A stretch of DNA of 64,000 bases from Lysinibacillus sp. B2A1 (GCA_002973635.1 CP027224.1:1746501-1810500); one strand, 5' to 3'; positions 8,173 to 17,367 are shown, counted from the first letter of the stretch. Notes: generated from the sequence alone by a model not told the origin. Numbers and translations are program-made.

Positions 8173-8190
8173 GAAAAATGAGAAAAATTA

Positions 8191-8219
8191 TGAAACTTTT
8201 GAATGCGTACATCCGTATA
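8191..8219 (+). promoter_or_regulatory. SigW-type promoter of yuaF-floT
   Basis: TGAAAC with following T-run (8191-8200) and CGTATAG (8214-8220) are spaced 17 nt apart, the SigW pattern. In B. subtilis the yuaF-floT operon is SigW-dependent, so sequence and known regulation agree. Confidence 0.8.
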
Positions 8220-8250
8220 GTAGGTAATACAATGAAAAGGGGTGAACAAC

Positions 8251-8781
8251 TTGACGCTATTTGGCTATTCACTCGAGCAAATCTTTTTAGTGGTATTAAT
8301 CTTCGCTGGTCTTGCAACGCTATTATTTATGTTTTTTGGTGATGCTGTCGAAGGCATCGGTGAGGGTCTACCGATTTTTAATCCAAGTGTCATTCTATCT
8401 TTCATTACGTTGATGTCTGCAGCTGGATTTATTTTAGAAAAGTTAGCCTTTTTCCCTAGCGTTTGGAATATCTTTGCGGCTGCTATCATCGGAGCAATTT
8501 TAAGTGCATTATTTTATTTATTCGTTCTGGTTCCACTTAGATCAGCGGATGTTTCGTTAGCCTATACGGAAGAATCGCTTGGTGGTCAGCTTGGAAAGGT
8601 TATTGTCCCAATTCCAAGTGACGGCTTTGGAGAGGTTGTGATTGAAACATCAAGTGGCATGATTTCTAAGCGAGCAACTGGCTATGACAATGAGGCAATC
8701 GACTATGATACGACAGTACTTGTTGTGGAAGTAAAAGAAGGCACACTTTTTGTGAGATCCTATGAGAAGAAATTTGTCTAA
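8251..8781 (+). CDS. yuaF: NfeD-family membrane protein YuaF, flotillin partner
   Basis: I choose the TTG at 8251, spaced correctly after AAAGGGG; the GTG at 8242 would overlap that site. The 176-residue product has three hydrophobic segments (about 8-26, 45-65, 70-95) and a C-terminal soluble beta domain of about 75 residues (LGKVIVPIPSDGFGEVVIE), the OB-fold typical of NfeD proteins. It is followed after 15 bp by floT. YuaF and FloT cooperate in membrane microdomains and the cell-envelope stress response; the SigW promoter upstream fits. Confidence 0.85.
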   Translation: MTLFGYSLEQIFLVVLIFAGLATLLFMFFGDAVEGIGEGLPIFNPSVILSFITLMSAAGFILEKLAFFPSVWNIFAAAIIGAILSALFYLFVLVPLRSADVSLAYTEESLGGQLGKVIVPIPSDGFGEVVIETSSGMISKRATGYDNEAIDYDTTVLVVEVKEGTLFVRSYEKKFV

Positions 8782-8796
8782 AGGAGAGATATTTAT

Positions 8797-10356
8797 ATGT
8801 CCATGGAAATTTTAATTGTAATAGGTATAGTAGTTTTTATTTTAATCGCACTTGTGGCACTATATGTGACAAAGTATCGAACAGCGGGTCCTGATGAAGC
8901 ACTGATTGTAACAGGCAGCTATCTTGGCTCAAAAAATGTACATAAGGATGAGTCAGGAAATCGTATTAAAATAATTCGTGGTGGCGGTACATTTGTATTT
9001 CCTATTTTCCAGCAAGCACAGCCATTAAGCCTATTATCTAGTAAGCTGGATGTAACAACACCTGAAGTATATACAGAGCAAGGAGTACCAGTGATGGCTG
9101 ACGGGACTGCTATCATTAAAATCGGCGGGTCAATTTCTGAAATTGCAACCGCAGCAGAGCAGTTTTTAGGGAAGCAAAAAGATGAGCGTGAAAATGAAGC
9201 ACGTGAAGTATTAGAAGGGCATTTACGTTCTATTTTAGGCTCAATGACAGTGGAGGAGATTTATAAAAATCGTGATAAATTTTCTCAGGAAGTACAACGT
9301 GTTGCATCCCAAGACTTAGCAAAAATGGGTCTGACAATTGTATCCTTTACGATTAAGGATGTACGTGATAAAAATGGCTATTTAGAATCTCTTGGTAAGC
9401 CTCGAATTGCCCAGGTTAAGCGTGATGCAGATATCGCAACTGCGGATGCAGATAAAGAGACGCGTATTAAACGTGCTGAGGCATCGAAAGAAGCACAAAA
9501 GGCTGAGCTTGAGCGTGCAACTGAAATTGCTGAAGCGGAAAAAGAAAATCAATTAAAAGTAGCTGAATTCCGCCGTGAACAGGATATCGCAAAAGCCCGT
9601 GCAGACCAAGCGTATGAGCTGGAAACTGCACGTGCAAAGCAGGAAGTTACCGAGCAGGAAATGCAAATTCGCATTATTGAACGTCAAAAGCAAATTGAAT
9701 TAGAGGAAAAAGAAATTTTACGTCGTGAGAAGCAATACGATTCAGAAGTGAAGAAAAAGGCAGATGCGGATCGTTACGCTGTTGAGCAAAATGCAGCTGC
9801 CGAAAAAATGCGTGAGCTCGCACAGGCTGATGCAGAGAAATACCGTATTGAATCATTAGCACAGGCCGAGGCAGAGAAAATTCGTCTGGACGGTCTTGCA
9901 AAAGCGGATGCAGAGCGTGCGAAAGGGGAAACGGATGCAGAAATTATTCGTCTGCGTGGTCTTGCAGAAGCGGAGGCGAAACGTAAAATCGCTGAAGCCT
10001 TTGAATACTACGGTCAAGCGGCAGTCTTAGATATGATTGTACGCATGATGCCAGAATATGCGAAGGAGCTTGCAAGTCCTCTTGGCAATATTGATAAGAT
10101 TACGGTTGTCGATACTGGCGGTGGAGAAGGCGGCGGTGGCGCTAACAAGGTAACTGCCTATGCAACAAATCTGATGTCCACATTACAAGAATCCTTAAAG
10201 GAAACTTCAGGGATTGATGTCAAGGAGCTTATTGAAAGCTATGCAGGTAAGCATACATTACGTCCAGAGCTAGAGCAAATTGCAGCAGGCCTAGAAAAAA
10301 AGCAGGCACCAGTTATCGCTGAGCAAGAAGAAGTGAAGGAAACTGTCGAGCAATAA
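8797..10356 (+). CDS. floT: Flotillin FloT
   Basis: Predicted 519 residues. An N-terminal hydrophobic hairpin (residues 5-23) is followed by an SPFH/PHB domain (about 30-200, including QGVPVMADGTAIIKIGG), then a long Glu-Ala-rich coiled coil (about 205-400) and a glycine-rich stretch (GGGEGGGG) before a soluble tail. FloT scaffolds fluid membrane microdomains and is SigW-controlled with yuaF. Length is near that of B. subtilis FloT. A strong terminator follows, so the operon is probably bicistronic. Confidence 0.95.
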   Translation: MSMEILIVIGIVVFILIALVALYVTKYRTAGPDEALIVTGSYLGSKNVHKDESGNRIKIIRGGGTFVFPIFQQAQPLSLLSSKLDVTTPEVYTEQGVPVMADGTAIIKIGGSISEIATAAEQFLGKQKDERENEAREVLEGHLRSILGSMTVEEIYKNRDKFSQEVQRVASQDLAKMGLTIVSFTIKDVRDKNGYLESLGKPRIAQVKRDADIATADADKETRIKRAEASKEAQKAELERATEIAEAEKENQLKVAEFRREQDIAKARADQAYELETARAKQEVTEQEMQIRIIERQKQIELEEKEILRREKQYDSEVKKKADADRYAVEQNAAAEKMRELAQADAEKYRIESLAQAEAEKIRLDGLAKADAERAKGETDAEIIRLRGLAEAEAKRKIAEAFEYYGQAAVLDMIVRMMPEYAKELASPLGNIDKITVVDTGGGEGGGGANKVTAYATNLMSTLQESLKETSGIDVKELIESYAGKHTLRPELEQIAAGLEKKQAPVIAEQEEVKETVEQ

Positions 10357-10361
10357 TGAGA

Positions 10362-10398
10362 AAAGAGACCTGATGATTATTGTCATCAGGTCTCTTTT
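10362..10398 (+). terminator. Terminator after floT
   Basis: AAAGAGACCTGATGA and TCATCAGGTCTCTTT form a 15-bp stem with a 6-nt loop, ending in TTTTG. Confidence 0.95.
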
Positions 10399-10468
10399 GT
10401 AAAGTGACAAAGTATTTTAAAAACTCCAAGTCATGCTACACCAAAAATCCCGGCTTCTTGTGTAAAAG

Positions 10469-10496
10469 TTGTAACCTAAGCTGTATGTGGTAAAAT
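10469..10496 (+). promoter_or_regulatory. Promoter of tet(L)-like gene
   Basis: TTGTAA (10469-10474) and TAAAAT (10491-10496), 16-nt spacer, 28 bp before the leader-peptide start. SigA-type. Confidence 0.6.
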
Positions 10497-10523
10497 ATAG
10501 AAATCATATCTAGGAGGGTTTTT

Positions 10524-10586
10524 ATGAAGTGGAATAAAGATAATCGGGTACATTTAAAGAGGGAAAGCGTATCAATAACCCTATAA
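10524..10586 (+). CDS. Tet(L)-type leader peptide, 20 residues
   Basis: A TAGGAGGG site precedes ATG 10524; the peptide begins MKWNKDNRVHLKR and ends SVSITL. From memory the tet(L)/tet(K) leader has the same length and the same NRVxLKxxSVSxTL pattern. Its translation should control access to the next ribosome site, which lies in a hairpin just after the leader stop. The leader and the efflux gene belong together, which argues that the whole regulatory unit was inherited intact. Confidence 0.85.
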   Translation: MKWNKDNRVHLKRESVSITL

Positions 10587-10594
10587 ACTACGGC

Positions 10595-10615
10595 TACCCT
10601 CATTAATGGAGGGTA
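10595..10615 (+). promoter_or_regulatory. Hairpin sequestering the tet(L) ribosome site
   Basis: TACCCTC and GAGGGTA form a perfect 7-bp stem with a 7-nt loop; the right arm contains the GGAGGG ribosome site for the GTG at 10620. Stalling or reinitiation after the leader peptide would open it. Confidence 0.8.
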
Positions 10616-10619
10616 AATT

Positions 10620-11996
10620 GTGAATACATCTCATTCACAGATAAATGTGCATTATAATCAAATTTTATTATGGCTCTGTGTTCTTTCTTTTTTCAGTGTT
10701 TTAAATGAAATGGTTTTGAATGTGTCATTACCTGATATTGCTAAAGAGTTTAATAAGGAACCAGCAAGTATTAACTGGATAAATACAGCGTTTATATTGA
10801 CTTTTTCCATAGGAACAGCTGTATATGGAAAATTATCGGATCAGCTAGGCATTAAAAAGCTCCTACTATTCGGGATTATAGTGAACTGCATCGGATCAGT
10901 TATCGGGTTTGTTGGACATTCTTTTTTTCCTGTACTTATTTTGGCTAGGTTAATACAAGGAACTGGTGCAGCCGCATTTCCAGCACTGGTAATGGTTGTT
11001 GTTGCCCGCTATATTCCAAAGGAAAATAGGGGAAAGGCATTTGGTCTTATTGGATCTATTGTAGCAATGGGAGAAGGTGTAGGACCATTTATTGGTGGAG
11101 CAATTGCTGAATATATCCATTGGTCTTATATCCTGCTTTTGCCAATTGTGACGATTATCTCAGTTCCATTCCTTGCACAATTATTGAAACAGGAAGACGT
11201 AATAAAAGCCTCTTTGGATATTGTAGGCATACTATTTATGTCCTTGGGGATTGTATTTTTTATGATGTTTACGACATTTTATAAAATTTCCTTTTTAATC
11301 GTTAGCTTAATCTGTTTCCTACTATTTGTTCAATATATTAGGAGAGTATCTAATCCTTTTGTTGATCCTGCGCTAGGGAGAAATATCTCATTTACGATTG
11401 GAATTGTTTGTGGAGGATTCATATTTGGAACTGTAGCAGGATTTATTTCAATGGTTCCTTATATGATGAAAGACGTGTATCATTTAAGTACTGTTGCAAT
11501 TGGAAGTGGGATTATTTTTCCAGGGGCAATGAGTGTTATTGTTTTCGGATATATAGGGGGATTGCTTGTAGATAAAAAAGGTTCTTTATTTGTGTTAACA
11601 ATTGGAAGTGCATTTCTTTCTATCAGCTTTATAGTAGCTGCCCTTTTTATAGAAACAACACCATTGCTTATAACAATTATAGTTATTTTCGTTTTTGGGG
11701 GGCTTTCTTTTACGAAAACAGTTATATCCACCATTGTCGCAAGTAGTTTGGAACAAAAGGAAGCTGGTGCTGGAATGAGCTTGCTTAATTTTACAAGCTT
11801 TTTATCAGAAGGAATAGGCATTGCAGTTGTAGGTGGATTATTATCGGTTCGTTTGCTAAATCAAAAATTATTACCTATAAATGGTGAACCACCAGCCCAT
11901 TTATATAGTAATATACTATTGCTGTTTGCTGTGATTATCATTATTAGCTGTTTTGTTACTATGAATATGTATAAACGTTCCAGAATAAATATATAA
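10620..11996 (+). CDS. tet(L): Tet(L)-type tetracycline efflux MFS transporter
   Basis: Predicted 458 residues from GTG 10620, the same length as Tet(L). It is a 14-helix DHA2-type antiporter. Stretches recalled from Tet(L) are present: [19 protein letters not shown], motif [17 protein letters not shown] (about 70), [18 protein letters not shown], and motif [12 protein letters not shown] (about 152). The family exports metal-tetracycline in exchange for protons and also Na+ or K+. Differences elsewhere (for example about 210-240 and the C-terminus) suggest a diverged homologue, not the clinical allele. Leader peptide and RBS hairpin are conserved. No transposase lies beside it, so it may be a resident copy. 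Confidence 0.9.
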   Translation: MNTSHSQINVHYNQILLWLCVLSFFSVLNEMVLNVSLPDIAKEFNKEPASINWINTAFILTFSIGTAVYGKLSDQLGIKKLLLFGIIVNCIGSVIGFVGHSFFPVLILARLIQGTGAAAFPALVMVVVARYIPKENRGKAFGLIGSIVAMGEGVGPFIGGAIAEYIHWSYILLLPIVTIISVPFLAQLLKQEDVIKASLDIVGILFMSLGIVFFMMFTTFYKISFLIVSLICFLLFVQYIRRVSNPFVDPALGRNISFTIGIVCGGFIFGTVAGFISMVPYMMKDVYHLSTVAIGSGIIFPGAMSVIVFGYIGGLLVDKKGSLFVLTIGSAFLSISFIVAALFIETTPLLITIIVIFVFGGLSFTKTVISTIVASSLEQKEAGAGMSLLNFTSFLSEGIGIAVVGGLLSVRLLNQKLLPINGEPPAHLYSNILLLFAVIIIISCFVTMNMYKRSRINI

Positions 11997-12064
11997 AAGA
12001 GTCAGTCAATGAGATATGCGAAGATATAGATAAACTTAGGTTTTCATGCGATTTACTATATTTT

Positions 12065-12092
12065 AACCCCGTCCTAAATTTAGAACGGGGTT
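12065..12092 (+). terminator. Hairpin between tet(L) and the acetyltransferase gene
   Basis: AACCCCGTCCTAAA and TTTAGAACGGGGTT form a 14-bp stem with one mismatch. The genes on both sides converge here, so it may work in both directions; the T-run is weak. Confidence 0.6.
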
Positions 12093-12173
12093 ATGCTTGT
12101 TTGAGCTTTTAAAATTAAGAAGCTTTATGTCATTTTATGATATATCCTGCTAGAATAAGTTCAAGGACAGTGG

Positions 12174-12716
12174 CTACTTTTTGTCCTGCCACTCACTAGC
12201 AAGCATACCATAAACAACATGGTCTACATAATGATCGTATAGCCATTCTGCAGCACGAATCGTACCTTCTGTAGTAAAGCCTAGTCGTTCAGGAATGGCG
12301 CGGCTTTTCTCATTGCCCTCAGCAGCACGGATTTCCACTTTATTGAGTTGTAATACAACAAATGCATATTGTAGTAAGGCCTTAACGGTTTTCGTCATAA
12401 TCCCATGTCCTTGTGCCCCTTCACTGAGCCAATAGCCGATTGCCGCAATTTTATTACTAGGATTGATGGTATTAAAGCCTGCATTGCCAACAATTTCATC
12501 GTGAAAAACGATAACAAACGAAAAGCTAGTCTGTGCCTCCTGCCCCTTTATACACCCTTCAATATAGGCTGATGTATCGGCTTCTTCTTTGGTGAAATCC
12601 AACCACGGCAGCCATTTACGCAAATAGGAACGGGACTTGTCTGTTAATGCGAAAACGTTATTTGCATCTTCTAAGGTAATGGTGCGTAAGTATAAATCTG
12701 GATTGATTTTTATCAT
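12174..12716 (-). CDS. RimJ/RimL-type GNAT N-acetyltransferase
   Basis: Predicted 180 residues from ATG 12716 behind GAGGTGAAAG (a TTG three bases earlier is also possible). The RimL-like pattern is clear: N-terminal LYLRTITLEDANNVFAL, acetyl-CoA-binding region IGYWLSEGAQGHGIMTKTV (about 93-111), then NKVEIRAAEGNEKSRAIPERLGF (usual form N..S..v.ekLGF). It most resembles B. subtilis YdaF. Such enzymes acetylate protein N-termini, small amines or polyamines; the substrate cannot be read here. It ends 20 bp from the next gene's ATG-proximal side, and both are read leftward. Confidence 0.85.
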   Translation of the reverse strand: MIKINPDLYLRTITLEDANNVFALTDKSRSYLRKWLPWLDFTKEEADTSAYIEGCIKGQEAQTSFSFVIVFHDEIVGNAGFNTINPSNKIAAIGYWLSEGAQGHGIMTKTVKALLQYAFVVLQLNKVEIRAAEGNEKSRAIPERLGFTTEGTIRAAEWLYDHYVDHVVYGMLASEWQDKK

Positions 12717-12736
12717 CAATATCTTTCACCTCGTTG

Positions 12737-13561
12737 TTATTTTAAGGCATCGTGCATAAAGCTCTTCATTTCACGACTAAGAACAGATAACTCTTCAATA
12801 ATTTCACTGAAATCCTGAACGAGCTGGGCCTGTTCATTGGTAGCGTCATTGATTTGCCCCATATTTTGCTTCAGATTTTCAAGATTTCGATTGATATTTC
12901 GTAATGATGCTTCTATGTTTTCAGTGGCGCTGGAGGTTTCGAAGGAAAGCTTTCTGACTTCCTGTGCCACAATGTTAAAGCCAGCGCCATGCTGACCAGC
13001 ACGAGCTGCCTCAATGGATGCATTTAAACCAAGTAAATTCGTTTGGCGAGAGATGCTTTTTATTAAATCGGTTACTTCATTTGTTTTCTCAGAATCTTCA
13101 AGGGCATGCTGTGCTTGTTTGTTAATTTCCTCGCTTGTGGCAGCTAACTCCTCAGAATGTGAGGCAATTGTATGTACTTTGTCCTGTAAACTGTTCACGA
13201 TAGTATCCATTGTGCTCATATAATCTTCGAGTTTAAGCTCATTGTCAATTGGCAGTCCAAATGCAAGAGCACCTACGACTTTACCATTTTCACGAATTGG
13301 GAATGAAAAAGCATTGATGGCCACGCCATACACATCCTTTGGTATTACGACATCCGCATTTTGACCATTAAAAGCAATGAAAACATTTTGATCATTTGTA
13401 TTTACTTTTTGACCATCTTTATAGCCTGAATCTACTCGTTTGCCTGCTAAATATTTCACAACTATTTGACTTTCTTTCTCAACAACAGCTACAATTGCTT
13501 CCTCTTTTAATGCAAGGTGGATATACGGTACTGAAAGGGATAAGGCTTCAATAATTTTCAT
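12737..13561 (-). CDS. Soluble methyl-accepting chemoreceptor (YfmS-like)
   Basis: Start taken at ATG 13561 behind GGAGG, giving 274 residues. There is no transmembrane segment. The N-terminal 110 residues form a small sensory-type domain ([26 protein letters not shown]); residues about 125-270 are the coiled-coil signalling domain with the hairpin tip [17 protein letters not shown], the contact site for CheA and CheW. It resembles B. subtilis YfmS. The short adaptation region suggests limited methylation. It probably senses a cytoplasmic cue. Confidence 0.85.
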   Translation of the reverse strand: MKIIEALSLSVPYIHLALKEEAIVAVVEKESQIVVKYLAGKRVDSGYKDGQKVNTNDQNVFIAFNGQNADVVIPKDVYGVAINAFSFPIRENGKVVGALAFGLPIDNELKLEDYMSTMDTIVNSLQDKVHTIASHSEELAATSEEINKQAQHALEDSEKTNEVTDLIKSISRQTNLLGLNASIEAARAGQHGAGFNIVAQEVRKLSFETSSATENIEASLRNINRNLENLKQNMGQINDATNEQAQLVQDFSEIIEELSVLSREMKSFMHDALK

Positions 13562-13857
13562 AAAAATTCCTCCAAGTCTGTGCAACGAAAATAGTCTAGT
13601 CATCGAAGCTCATTTTGACAATGGTTGCTAGATGATTACTTTCACTGTAGCACAATAATTGCCAACTCAAAATAGTAAATCTTAATTTTTTATGTAAAAG
13701 TCATAGAAGGGAAAATGGAGAAATTGTCAAATGAAATATAACATTAATAATAAAACTAGAAAAAAATTTGTCGATTTTTTGACGGTCTATCGTGTGTTTT
13801 AAAGAAAATTGTATTAGAATAATAGTATTATTGGTTGTACGTTAAGGAGTGAGACAA

Positions 13858-15063
13858 ATGGACTATATTCAAAAGGGAACAAAGGCGTTTCATAAAGCAA
13901 ATTGGGCTTTATTTTTAGCGGGCTTTATTACCTTTGCCAACCTCTATATTACGCAGCCTTTACTGCCAACGTTTGCAGAGGAGTTCGATGTGTCACCAGC
14001 CGTTGCAAGCTTATCGCTATCAGTGACAACTTTTGCGCTATCTATTAGCATGATTATTGTTGGCTCATTATCGGAGGCTTGGGGAAGAAAATCATTAATG
14101 ACCATTTCGATTTTTGCCGCATCAGTCCTTACCCTAGCTCTTGCCTTTGCCTCTAATTTTGAAATGATTTTAGTGCTACGTGTATTACAGGGAGTCGCTT
14201 TTGCAGGTTTGCCAGCCATTGCCATGGCCTATTTAGGAGAGGAGATTAACCCATCCAGTTTGGGTGTGGCCATGGGCTTATACATAAGTGGAAATTCAGT
14301 AGGGGGACTTAGTGGACGAGTTATTATCGGAACATTAACGGATCTTTATAATTGGCAGGTAGGCATGATTGTCCTTGGTATAATTAGTCTTCTCATCAGC
14401 ATTTTATTTGTCTGGATGCTACCGAATTCCAAGCATTTTACAGCACGACCTTTGCAAATAAAAGCACTAACGACTTCACTTATACAGCATTTAAAGGACC
14501 CATCTATGCTTTGTTTGTTTGGCATTAGCTTTGTTTTGATGGGAAGCTTTGTTACGCTGTATAACTATATAGGCTTTAAATTAATGGCACCGCCCTATAA
14601 TTTAAGTGCGACAATTGTTGGCTGGATATTTATTATCTACTTGGTCGGTACATTCAGTTCTGCCTGGTTTGGTAGTTTAGCTGATCGATATGGACGTCAA
14701 AAAATGCTGCTATTGTCAATTGCTATTATGCTGATAGGTGCCATACTTACACTGAATGGCCTTCTGAGTTTGAAGATTATTGGTATTACTATCTTTACAT
14801 TTGGCTTCTTTGCGGCACACTCAATTGCTAGCGGATGGGTGAGTAAGCGTGCCACTCATGATAAGGCACAAGCCTCCTCACTTTATTTATTTTTCTATTA
14901 TTTCGGCTCTAGTGTTGGAGGTACAGTGGGAGGCGTGTTTTGGATGCATTTCGGCTGGATTGGTGTTATTACGATGATTACTGTATTTTTAGCCGTTGCA
15001 TGCTTACTATCTTTATTATTAAAGGGAATTATTAAAAAACAACATATAGCAGTCAGTCACTAG
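13858..15063 (+). CDS. MFS transporter, YnfM-type
   Basis: I choose ATG 13858, eight bases after AAGGAG, over the GTG at 13849. The 401-residue product has 12 hydrophobic segments. N-terminal YITQPLLPTFAEEFDVSPAVASLSLS is typical of YnfM/arabinose-efflux-like permeases; motif A stands at GSLSEAWGRKSLM and its repeat at GSLADRYGRQKMLL. Substrate unknown; drug or sugar export are the family's themes. The TauE-type gene starts 27 bp downstream, possibly in the same operon. Confidence 0.85.
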   Translation: MDYIQKGTKAFHKANWALFLAGFITFANLYITQPLLPTFAEEFDVSPAVASLSLSVTTFALSISMIIVGSLSEAWGRKSLMTISIFAASVLTLALAFASNFEMILVLRVLQGVAFAGLPAIAMAYLGEEINPSSLGVAMGLYISGNSVGGLSGRVIIGTLTDLYNWQVGMIVLGIISLLISILFVWMLPNSKHFTARPLQIKALTTSLIQHLKDPSMLCLFGISFVLMGSFVTLYNYIGFKLMAPPYNLSATIVGWIFIIYLVGTFSSAWFGSLADRYGRQKMLLLSIAIMLIGAILTLNGLLSLKIIGITIFTFGFFAAHSIASGWVSKRATHDKAQASSLYLFFYYFGSSVGGTVGGVFWMHFGWIGVITMITVFLAVACLLSLLLKGIIKKQHIAVSH

Positions 15064-15090
15064 GAATTATTGTTATTGTGAGGTGCTATT

Positions 15091-16141
15091 GTGCTAGAAC
15101 TTATTATCTTTTTTTTAATTATCTTGTTTGCTTCAATTTTGCAAACAAGCTCAGGTTTTGACTTTTCTATTATTGCCACACCGCTATTGTTACTGCTATT
15201 TTCGCCACAGGAAGCTATACACATCAATATCCTTTTATCTCTAGTTATTTCATTTACATTAATATGGAAGGTCAGACAGGATGTTGATTTTAGTTTGTTA
15301 AAGAAAATTGTAATAGGCAGTTTAATTGGCGCACCATTTGGTAGTAGTTTGATATTTTCGATTGTTAATATAACCACTTTTAAATTTATTATTGCTATCA
15401 CATTAATTGGATTAACAATTCTACTTATTAAAAATTTTTCTATTCAACCAACGACAAAAAGAGATTATGGAGTAGGCTTTTTCTCAGGATTATTAACTAC
15501 AAGTATTGGAATGGCAGGTCAGCCATTATTACTTTATTTTGCAGGTACAATGAAAAGTAAAGAAGTGATGAGAGCTACTACTTTAGCCTACTATATTTTT
15601 ATCTACTTTATTGGTTTACTCTTCCAATTAACTATGAAAGGTACAAGTAGAATAGTTTGGGTTAACACTTTATATGCATTGCCAATTTTACTAATGGGTT
15701 TAATTGCAGGGCAAGTTATCTTTAATAGGCTTGACCAAAAGCTTTTTTCAAGATTGATTTATCTTAATTCAGCAGAAGTCTCCTATCTCTACAGGTGGTG
15801 AGATGAATGCGGTTAAGGTTCCTTTTCAGTGAATATTCAAACACCTACTGAATGAAGATAAAGCCTCTGGCAGATGTCACGGATTTTCAATGGAATGAAT
15901 AAAAGGATGTTAGCCTAAAATCTTCGCATCCTGCGAAAGCGGCTAACTGACCTGCCTCGGTAAAAACGCCACGTCCTGTGTCATTACCGAAATGACCGAC
16001 ATCGTGTCGGCCCTCGTGCAGGCCTAGGTACAATTCAAAATCCGGACGCAATTACGCCAAGGCGAAATTGATATAATAATGCTATTTGCTGCAGGTGTTA
16101 TTCTATTAATTCAAACGATATTTGCTATGTTTTTGGATTAA
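15091..16141 (+). pseudogene. TauE/SafE permease gene disrupted by IS605-type element
   Basis: Coding sequence runs from GTG 15091 to codon AAT at 15766-15768 (226 codons, TauE/SafE anion-permease type, with SSGFDFSIIATPLLLLLFSPQEA and TTSIGMAGQPLLLYFAG). There the element at 15769-16072 begins, and the frame runs ten codons into it (SAEVSYLYRW) before a stop. Directly after the element, 16073-16141 continues in frame with 22 codons (IIMLFAAGVILLIQTI and a stop), a normal last membrane helix. Removal of 304 bp restores one protein of 248 residues. The interrupted product lacks its last helix and may be inactive. Confidence 0.85.
15769..16072 (+). mobile_element. IS200/IS605-type right-end element, copy 2, with hairpin-array insert
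   Basis: Shares the copy-1 layout from TCAGCAGAAGTCTCC to TTGAT. Stems are kept by compensating changes: GGAATCGG/CCGATTCC became GGATTTT/AAAATCC, and TATGCC/GGCATA became TACGCC/GGCGAA. About 130 bp extra sit in the loop of that stem and fold into a row of hairpins: GTTAGCC/GGCTAAC enclosing CTTCGC/GCGAAAG, TCGGTAA/TTACCGA, CCGAC/GTCGG and GGCC/GGCC. Its insertion split the permease gene without target duplication, as expected of IS200/IS605 elements. Confidence 0.65.
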
Positions 16142-16167
16142 CGTTATGTAAAACTATAAACTATGAT

Positions 16168-16195
16168 TTGTCATAAGCAAACTAATCGGTATAAT
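16168..16195 (+). promoter_or_regulatory. SigA-type promoter of the cyclophilin gene
   Basis: TTGTCA (16168-16173) and TATAAT (16190-16195), 16-nt spacer, 34 bp before the ATG at 16230. Confidence 0.7.
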
Positions 16196-16229
16196 AAATA
16201 GACGAGCTAAAAAGAGGAGAGGAAATTAT

Positions 16230-16904
16230 ATGTTTGCACGTTTTAAAAGAATTTATTTTGTCTTTGCTTTGCTTACAGTTGCTTTTATTGTGACAGGTTG
16301 TGGAACAGCAAAAGAAGAAGGACAACCCAAGGGAAATAAGGCACAGGAGTCAGAAGAGAAAGTAGATTATTCTTCCGAAGTGAAGGAAAATCCAATTGTG
16401 ACAATTACGATGGAAAATGACGAAAAAATCGTCATTGAATTAGAGCCTACTACAGCACCTAATACGGTAGCTAATTTTATTTCTTTAGTTAACAAAGGTT
16501 TTTATGATGGTCTTATTTTCCATCGAGTTATTCCTGGTTTTATGGTTCAAGGTGGAGATCCTTCGGGTAATGGTACGGGTGGACCAGACTATTCGATAGA
16601 AGGTGAGTTTTCTTCTAATGGTCTTAATAATGACTTGAAGCATGAACGTGGTGTTATTTCAATGGCACGTTCGAATGACCCGAATTCTGCGGGATCTCAA
16701 TTTTTCATTATGGTAGATACAGCATCACATCTTGATGGTCAATATGCTGCTTTTGGCAAAGTAATTGAGGGGATGGAAACAGTTGATGCGATTGTTGCTA
16801 CTGAACGAGATGGTGCAGATAAGCCATTGGAAGATCAGCGAATGAAAAAGGTGGAAGTGGATACAAAGGGCTTTGATTACCCAGCTCCGAAGGTAATCAA
16901 ATAA
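16230..16904 (+). CDS. Lipoprotein peptidyl-prolyl cis-trans isomerase (cyclophilin)
   Basis: Predicted 224 residues from ATG 16230. A lipoprotein signal ends in IVTGC with Cys24 as lipidation site, then a charged linker (25-50) and a cyclophilin domain (about 52-218). Active-site landmarks are seen: IFHRVIPGFMVQGGDP (catalytic Arg and hydrophobic pocket) and NSAGSQFFIM. It would catalyse proline isomerisation of proteins emerging on the outer face of the membrane. Own promoter; transcribed alone. Confidence 0.92.
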   Translation: MFARFKRIYFVFALLTVAFIVTGCGTAKEEGQPKGNKAQESEEKVDYSSEVKENPIVTITMENDEKIVIELEPTTAPNTVANFISLVNKGFYDGLIFHRVIPGFMVQGGDPSGNGTGGPDYSIEGEFSSNGLNNDLKHERGVISMARSNDPNSAGSQFFIMVDTASHLDGQYAAFGKVIEGMETVDAIVATERDGADKPLEDQRMKKVEVDTKGFDYPAPKVIK

Positions 16905-17049
16905 TAGAAGTGATTAATCTGTAGCTGGTCAATTGGCACTGAGTTAAAGTTTTTGCACTTAATTGAAAGAGTATCAGTGTTTTAATAATGTAAAAAGGTG
17001 TGTGAAGAAAGTACTTTGCATACCTTTTTCATTTAAATCAATGTTTTTA

Positions 17050-17367
17050 TTACATCGAAATAAGCCAAATAAAATCTTCATCAACTATTATTTGAATGTC
17101 TAGGCCGAGTCTGATCAATTGCTCGGCTTTTAATTGTTTTGTACTGAACCCACGACGGTTCTTTCCAAGTATAACGAAATCTGTTTCCTTTGTAACAGCA
17201 CCTTGCACAATCCCTCCATATGCCCGCACTTTTTTCGCAGCTTCTGCACGTGTCATAGTGGACAGAGCCCCTGTAAAGACGATTTGTTTATTATAAAATG
17301 GATGTATGAAGCATTCAGATGCGTCAGAAAGATAAATGATTTCAGTGTTGTCCATATTTTTGTCCAT
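17050..17367 (-). CDS. Small BRCT-domain protein
   Basis: Start taken at ATG 17367, seven bases after AAGGAG, giving 105 residues. Residues about 22-95 form a single BRCT domain of the DNA-ligase/RFC class (KQIVFTGALSTMTRAEAAKK, YGGIVQGAVTKETDFVILG). Free-standing BRCT proteins may bind DNA ends or phosphopeptides. Faces away from the cyclophilin gene and is separated from fabI by a bidirectional terminator, so it is probably transcribed alone. Confidence 0.85.
   Translation of the reverse strand: MDKNMDNTEIIYLSDASECFIHPFYNKQIVFTGALSTMTRAEAAKKVRAYGGIVQGAVTKETDFVILGKNRRGFSTKQLKAEQLIRLGLDIQIIVDEDFIWLISM

Noticed and set aside
7940..16072. Composite transposon carrying floT and tet(L) between the two IS605-type ends
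   Set aside because: Neither end has a transposase, the copies have diverged with covariation, yuaF-floT with its SigW promoter is a core unit, and the second copy is a separate insertion into a permease gene.
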